A DNA stretch of 64,000 nt, taken from Bacteroidales bacterium. Lineage in GTDB: Bacteria > Bacteroidota > Bacteroidia > Bacteroidales > JAAYJT01. Shown here piece by piece: positions 60,025 to 64,000 of this stretch. The notes under the pieces are model-generated. The model worked only from the letters and a program-made list of their open reading frames with translations. It was not told where the DNA came from and ran no database searches. The position numbers were made by a program, and so were the translations under genes. Every line of letters starts with the position of its first letter. The first letter of the stretch is position 1. Location: the NCBI GenBank assembly GCA_014860575.1, contig JACZJK010000052.1, positions 99,420-163,419 of the forward strand, read 5' to 3'.

Positions 60025-63000
60025 ATGAAAAAAATTACACGCCATAAGGCCAGCATGTCAGCTCTCATTCCCCGGATAATGCTATTGTCCGTATTGCTTT
60101 CAGGCAGTATTGCTATTGCACAAACACTCAATGTACAGTCATTTGACCTCGATGGTAATGGTGAAGTATATGTTTTTCAAGACTGTCCGCCTGTTTTTGA
60201 TGAATTCCAAAATCATAATACCGTGTTATGGTTACAGGGAGGTACCACGTGGTTCGGACAAGCATATGATTACCTTGGCGGCTTGTCTTACCAGGCCAAA
60301 GTGAGCAATTGCGGCACCGTTAGCGCCAACAATTCCTCCCACCTGTTTCTTGATGGCGATGGCAGCCGGACAATTACGCTCGACTGGCAGAACTGGGCGA
60401 GTGTGTACTCCTTACTGGAGGTCCCATATTATGCAGAAGCTGACAATACATTCTGGTTTGATGTAGACGTTGAGATAGCTCCCGGGGGTGGGCTTAATCC
60501 AGGCGATCCCGTTACCCTGTACTTCTATTATTGGATTTTCGGTGCAGGTATTACAGATCATGAAGCCGGGATGGAAGATCCAATCTCAACCACCAATACT
60601 TTTACTTTTAGTGGCAATAACATACTGGGAGGAGGATTTAATTTTAATAACCCTCCCGGCCCTCAAGGTTGGAACCGGGTAAACCTTGCCGGAACCATGA
60701 ACCTGAATGTTGGAGATGTAATACCATTAAATTTCTCCTCTTTTCATGACATTGAGATAAACCCTCCTGGCAAACCTTACATGGGCGGTTTCAGAGATTT
60801 TGCCAAAGCCAATATAAAGGGATATCTTGTTTTATCTTTTGATTCCCTTGCGATCCCACCTCAATTTCAACCAAATTATAATCCGAGGATTGAGTTCTCA
60901 CTTGATATCGGATCAGATGCGGAACGCAGCGACCCTGCCCAAAATGGCAATGAAGTGTTTGACCCGGGCGATGCCTACCTGATGAGAGGGCCTTATATGC
61001 TTTCGCCATTTAACGGGGTAAAAGATGATGCCACCATTTTTGGTTTTGATCCAGCCCCTGATCCCAATGATGCTACAACTGCCGTTCCCTGCGGGGTGGG
61101 TCCTTATCAACCCGATATGTATTTTGAACTTGACGGGATGGACAATATGCAGGCTTCGCTGACGACACTTAATTATGGCCAGGGCCAGCCATCCATCGGC
61201 TATTTCAATGATAGCCTAATACTGATTGCCAATAATTTCCTGATTTCATACGACGATGACGGGATGGAAAACTGGTCAGTGAATTTTTCAGGTTTTCAAT
61301 CAGTGCCTGTAAATTCGCAGTCGCCTTTGGGGTTTGATACCTATGGAAAAAGCTCCAGGGCTGATGAAGTGGTGGCTGTTGACCTGGATGCTTACAATAT
61401 TCCATCGTTCCCTTTCACTCTCGACTCGCTCTGGACTGAAACGGATGTTCATCCAAATCTATTTCCAAATCCTGATCTACAGGAATCAGAAGATGACGAT
61501 GTGAATGCGCTGAATTATTTCCCGAACCAGTATATTGACGGCTACTTTTATTTTAGCGTTGACAGCGAAGCTACTTTCAATCATCCGCTTGTTTTTGGCG
61601 CCTTGAACCCGGGTTCGATCTATCAATTGCTAAGCCCAGGTAATTTTGTGGAAGTAGTAAACCCGGTCATACATCTTGGATTGCAGGATAGTACCGACGT
61701 AAATGCATTTACATTTGGCTGGGTATGGGATATCAATAACCTAAGGCTGGGGCTGGCGCTATTGTTCAGTGTTGATGTTGATGACTGGACCACAACTCAG
61801 GACGAATCCGGTGGCAAGGACCCATCCATGATTTATTATTCCTTTCTTGATGGAACGCATCATGAGTTCATGGCTGCACCGCTGAAAGACAATATTGATG
61901 CCCTCACCATTGTACCTGGCTCATTCAATGGGTATATGCTACCGCCAGTTCCCGGATGCAATGCCCCAACATCGCTTACAGTAGCAGTGAGTTCAACTTT
62001 TGCTGACCTGATGTGGACAGAACCTGCCCCTCCCCCATCGAATGGTTATGAAATTGAATTGTATGATGTCAACAATGTGATCATTTATACTTCAACCGTT
62101 CCTGCAGGAACCAACCTTTATCATTTTGCAGGGTTGAATCCAAATTCAACTTATACGGCCGTTGTGCGATCCGATTGTGGTGGCGGACAGTATGCCGAGG
62201 ATGCCATTACTTTTACAACCCAGCCGATTGACGGGGATTATGGCGATGCCCCAGAGGGTTCCATTGCCTATCCGGCCCTTGGTATATTTGGTAATTTCCC
62301 CACTTGCACCAGTCCTGGAATACCAGGCAGCTATATTGTACATGAAGTAAATCCGGCGCTATTGTTTGGCCCGGCCATAGACTATGAAACCGATGGCAAT
62401 GCAGGCTTCTGTCCAAACTTTACTCCGAACCAGTATAATCAGGACGAATGCTACCAGGATACGGATGCAGGCCTCATTTTGCCTTTACCACATACTATTA
62501 CCGGGCCTCCCGGTTCAGAAACTGTTGTGCCATGTATCCCGGGCAGTGTTCATGTGCCATGGAAAACCTGCCGGCTTGCAGTGTGGGGTGTGAGTGTTGA
62601 CATGCACGTTGAAAACATGACAGGATCGGAAGCCTACTTTAACCTGCTGGCTGACTGGAACCAGGATGGAGAATGGACTGGATCAATGACCTGCCCGGAT
62701 GGCAGCGTTGCACCGGAACATGCGGTGGTGAACTTTGCAATACCTGCGGGTTTCTCCGGCCCACTTTCGCAGCTCAACCCGCCTAAGTTTCGGATTGGCA
62801 TGAATGAAGGTTATGTGTGGGTAAGGTTTACACTTACTGAAACACCAGTGCCTGCCGGATGGTATGGAGAAGGGATTTTCAGTACCGGCGAAACCGAAGA
62901 TTACCTTATTGCGCTTGAAGATCCGAACCTGCAGGGTGATGTATACATTGATAATGTGACCTTCGCCAGCGGTTACGACGACTGCACCGAAGCCCAGGAT

Positions 63001-63465
63001 GATATTGTAATGAGCAACTCTATGGTTGAAAGCGGTGCCAATGTTGTACTGGTGGCTGATAATTCGATCAGGATACTGCCGCTGACCCATATTGAAAGTG
63101 GGGCGCAATTCCTTGCCACCATTGATATTGACGGCAATTATTGCAGCAATTACAAGAGCCTGGTATTTGCCGATGACGATGAAATTGCTGATGAAATGCT
63201 TGCAATAGACAAGGCAGATTCACAACTGTTCAGGGTTTATCCCAATCCCACAACCGGCGCTTTCACCATCGAACTGTTCAATCATGACGAGCAATTCCGG
63301 ATTTCTATTGAGGTGTTTGGTACATTGGGCGAAAGGATCATGGGCATAGCATCGCAGGGTGAGCTGCTCCATGCGCTTGATCTGAGCGGGAAACAACCGG
63401 GAATGTATTTTATCCGTGTTGTGAGAAATGATGAAATTGGGGTGGAGAAGCTGATATTGAGGTAG
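60025..63465 (+). CDS. Large T9SS-secreted surface protein with FN3 and GEVED domains
   Basis: This 1146-residue protein has a signal peptide (cleavage near AIAQ, ~33), a long beta-rich N-terminal region (~35-640), a fibronectin type III domain (~650-735; APTSLTVAVSSTFADLMWTEP, YTAVVRSDCGG), a GEVED domain (~740-970; GDYGDAPEG, LADWNQDGEW, STGETEDYLI) and a C-terminal type A T9SS sorting domain (~1068-1146; FRVYPNPTTGAFTIEL, GMYFIRVV, KLILR). It should be exported by T9SS and attached to the surface. It carries its own promoter. Binding partner unknown. Confidence 0.88.
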   Translation: MKKITRHKASMSALIPRIMLLSVLLSGSIAIAQTLNVQSFDLDGNGEVYVFQDCPPVFDEFQNHNTVLWLQGGTTWFGQAYDYLGGLSYQAKVSNCGTVSANNSSHLFLDGDGSRTITLDWQNWASVYSLLEVPYYAEADNTFWFDVDVEIAPGGGLNPGDPVTLYFYYWIFGAGITDHEAGMEDPISTTNTFTFSGNNILGGGFNFNNPPGPQGWNRVNLAGTMNLNVGDVIPLNFSSFHDIEINPPGKPYMGGFRDFAKANIKGYLVLSFDSLAIPPQFQPNYNPRIEFSLDIGSDAERSDPAQNGNEVFDPGDAYLMRGPYMLSPFNGVKDDATIFGFDPAPDPNDATTAVPCGVGPYQPDMYFELDGMDNMQASLTTLNYGQGQPSIGYFNDSLILIANNFLISYDDDGMENWSVNFSGFQSVPVNSQSPLGFDTYGKSSRADEVVAVDLDAYNIPSFPFTLDSLWTETDVHPNLFPNPDLQESEDDDVNALNYFPNQYIDGYFYFSVDSEATFNHPLVFGALNPGSIYQLLSPGNFVEVVNPVIHLGLQDSTDVNAFTFGWVWDINNLRLGLALLFSVDVDDWTTTQDESGGKDPSMIYYSFLDGTHHEFMAAPLKDNIDALTIVPGSFNGYMLPPVPGCNAPTSLTVAVSSTFADLMWTEPAPPPSNGYEIELYDVNNVIIYTSTVPAGTNLYHFAGLNPNSTYTAVVRSDCGGGQYAEDAITFTTQPIDGDYGDAPEGSIAYPALGIFGNFPTCTSPGIPGSYIVHEVNPALLFGPAIDYETDGNAGFCPNFTPNQYNQDECYQDTDAGLILPLPHTITGPPGSETVVPCIPGSVHVPWKTCRLAVWGVSVDMHVENMTGSEAYFNLLADWNQDGEWTGSMTCPDGSVAPEHAVVNFAIPAGFSGPLSQLNPPKFRIGMNEGYVWVRFTLTETPVPAGWYGEGIFSTGETEDYLIALEDPNLQGDVYIDNVTFASGYDDCTEAQDDIVMSNSMVESGANVVLVADNSIRILPLTHIESGAQFLATIDIDGNYCSNYKSLVFADDDEIADEMLAIDKADSQLFRVYPNPTTGAFTIELFNHDEQFRISIEVFGTLGERIMGIASQGELLHALDLSGKQPGMYFIRVVRNDEIGVEKLILR

Positions 63466-63515
63466 CAGGTTCGAAGTATTGATGTCAATTTGTTGATTGG
63501 TTAGTTGGTCAATTA

Positions 63516-63640
63516 GTGGAGTAATGGAGTGTTGGAGTGTTGGAGTGTTGGAGTGATGGATGGTTGGATAGTTGATTGGTTGAATGAGTGATTAATTGGA
63601 GTGATGGAGAAATGGAGTGATGGAGTGATGGAGTGGTGTA
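63516..63640. repeat. TGGAGTGA / TGGAGTGT minisatellite
   Basis: Around twelve imperfect copies of an 8-base unit (GGAGTGTT, GGAGTGAT) in a G/T-rich, strand-biased stretch between the T9SS gene and an insertion sequence. Units are contiguous, so this is not a CRISPR. Confidence 0.8.
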
Positions 63641-63651
63641 ATAGTGAGATT

Positions 63652-64000
63652 TGTCTAGTCCTGAAATAGGTTTACACGAAAAGTAAACTAAAAACAGGAT
63701 TATGAAGAGAAAAGTAAACTTTTATCCGGACGATTTTAAGTTGATAGTTGTTCAGGAGTATCTGACCACCGATATAAGCCTCGATGAAATTATGGCTAAA
63801 CATGGGATTGGTGGAAGCAATTGTATTAACAATTGGATGCGTAAATTTGGCATGCGAGAACCAAGTCAGAAACAACTAAAACTTCAACGCCACATGTCAA
63901 ACGAATCTGCAAAAACTGTCAGGGAAAAGATTCTTGAAAGCAAATTACATGCTTTGGAACAAGAACTTGAACATGAGAAGCTACGCAACGAAGCGCTCAA
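63652..64000 (+). mobile_element. IS3-family insertion sequence, 5' part (cut by window end)
   Basis: A likely left end (TGTCTAGTCCTGAAATAGGT, then TTTACACGAAAAGTAAAC) is followed 50 bp later by an OrfA-type transposase gene. The right end lies outside the window. The boundary at 63652 is an estimate. Confidence 0.6.
63702..64000 (+). CDS. IS3-type transposase OrfA (partial)
   Basis: The frame starts at ATG 63702 and stays open to the window end (99 codons). The N-terminus (MKRKVNFYPDDFKLIVVQEY) and ISLDEIMAKHGIGG...INNWMRKFG form the helix-turn-helix of IS3 OrfA proteins. This is followed by a leucine-zipper-like coiled coil (KLHALEQELEHEKLRNEAL). OrfA binds the element ends and is normally fused to OrfB by programmed frameshifting. 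The catalytic OrfB lies beyond the window. Confidence 0.8.
   Translation, partial: MKRKVNFYPDDFKLIVVQEYLTTDISLDEIMAKHGIGGSNCINNWMRKFGMREPSQKQLKLQRHMSNESAKTVREKILESKLHALEQELEHEKLRNEAL

Noticed and set aside
63516..63640. CRISPR array
   Set aside because: The 8-base units are contiguous and imperfect with no unique spacers, and no cas gene is present.

Overview
The window looks like a chromosomal segment of a Bacteroidota bacterium, probably a Bacteroidales/Marinilabiliales-like lineage; the genus cannot be fixed from sequence alone. Evidence: Bacteroidota-type promoters (TAnnTTTG at -7, sometimes with TTG 19-20 nt upstream), type IX secretion (PorQ plus two substrates with C-terminal sorting domains), a CarboxypepD_reg-type TonB-dependent receptor, DUF4301, choice-of-anchor L and FISUMP proteins. 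Shine-Dalgarno sequences are rare, so the two strong ones stand out.

Layout. 1-2.05 kb: end of an AAA-type ATPase gene, an MscS-like channel and a CPBP membrane protein. 2.3-7.1 kb: four-gene operon of exported proteins ending in an 885-residue leucine-rich-repeat protein. 7.3-9.8 kb: XRE-S24 (LexA-like) regulator divergent from dinB. 9.8-14.3 kb: lipoprotein, pepE and a large secreted helical protein. 14.4-14.7 kb: two tRNA-Leu genes. 14.8-17.4 kb: DUF4301, DUF1858, pdxH. 17.6-20.9 kb: thrS-infC-rpmI-rplT, where infC appears to start at AUA. 21-27 kb: acyltransferase, a BASS transporter with an unusual periplasmic extension, a T9SS beta-helix protein and a membrane-bound AraC-type regulator.

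27.4-34.3 kb is the most striking region. Four consecutive minus-strand transcription units (six genes) each begin with a promoter carrying a TGTCCG-type dyad 41-42 nt upstream of the -7 box. Three have a second dyad exactly 75 bp further upstream. Each unit ends with a gene whose product has a near-identical C-terminal tail (P-[LI]-S-[DN]-W, one membrane segment, basic end), then a hairpin terminator. It looks like a co-regulated set of cell-surface proteins made by module duplication, using a tail resembling IPTL-CTERM rather than the T9SS sorting domain used elsewhere in the window.

34.3-42.1 kb: FISUMP lipoprotein, tRNA-Arg, two thioredoxin-fold proteins, an amidohydrolase, DUF6580, ispH, a lipoprotein and porQ. 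42.3-45.1 kb: a clear FMN riboswitch with a terminator in front of a TonB-dependent receptor, which suggests flavin uptake across the outer membrane. 45.3-49 kb: MacB-type ABC pair and gdhA. 49-55.9 kb: rmuC-rlmB and two polytopic glycosyltransferase-like proteins with extracytoplasmic beta-rich domains. 56.3-59.8 kb: recR, a small basic protein, glmM and a Crp/Fnr regulator with an N-terminal cysteine cluster. 60-63.5 kb: a 1146-residue T9SS substrate. The window ends in the 5' part of an IS3-type insertion sequence behind a TGGAGTGA minisatellite.

Repeats include two copies of a ~180-bp MITE-like element in opposite orientation, a 34-bp perfect palindrome, and an inverted-repeat element before recR. 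No CRISPR array, rRNA or prophage was seen.
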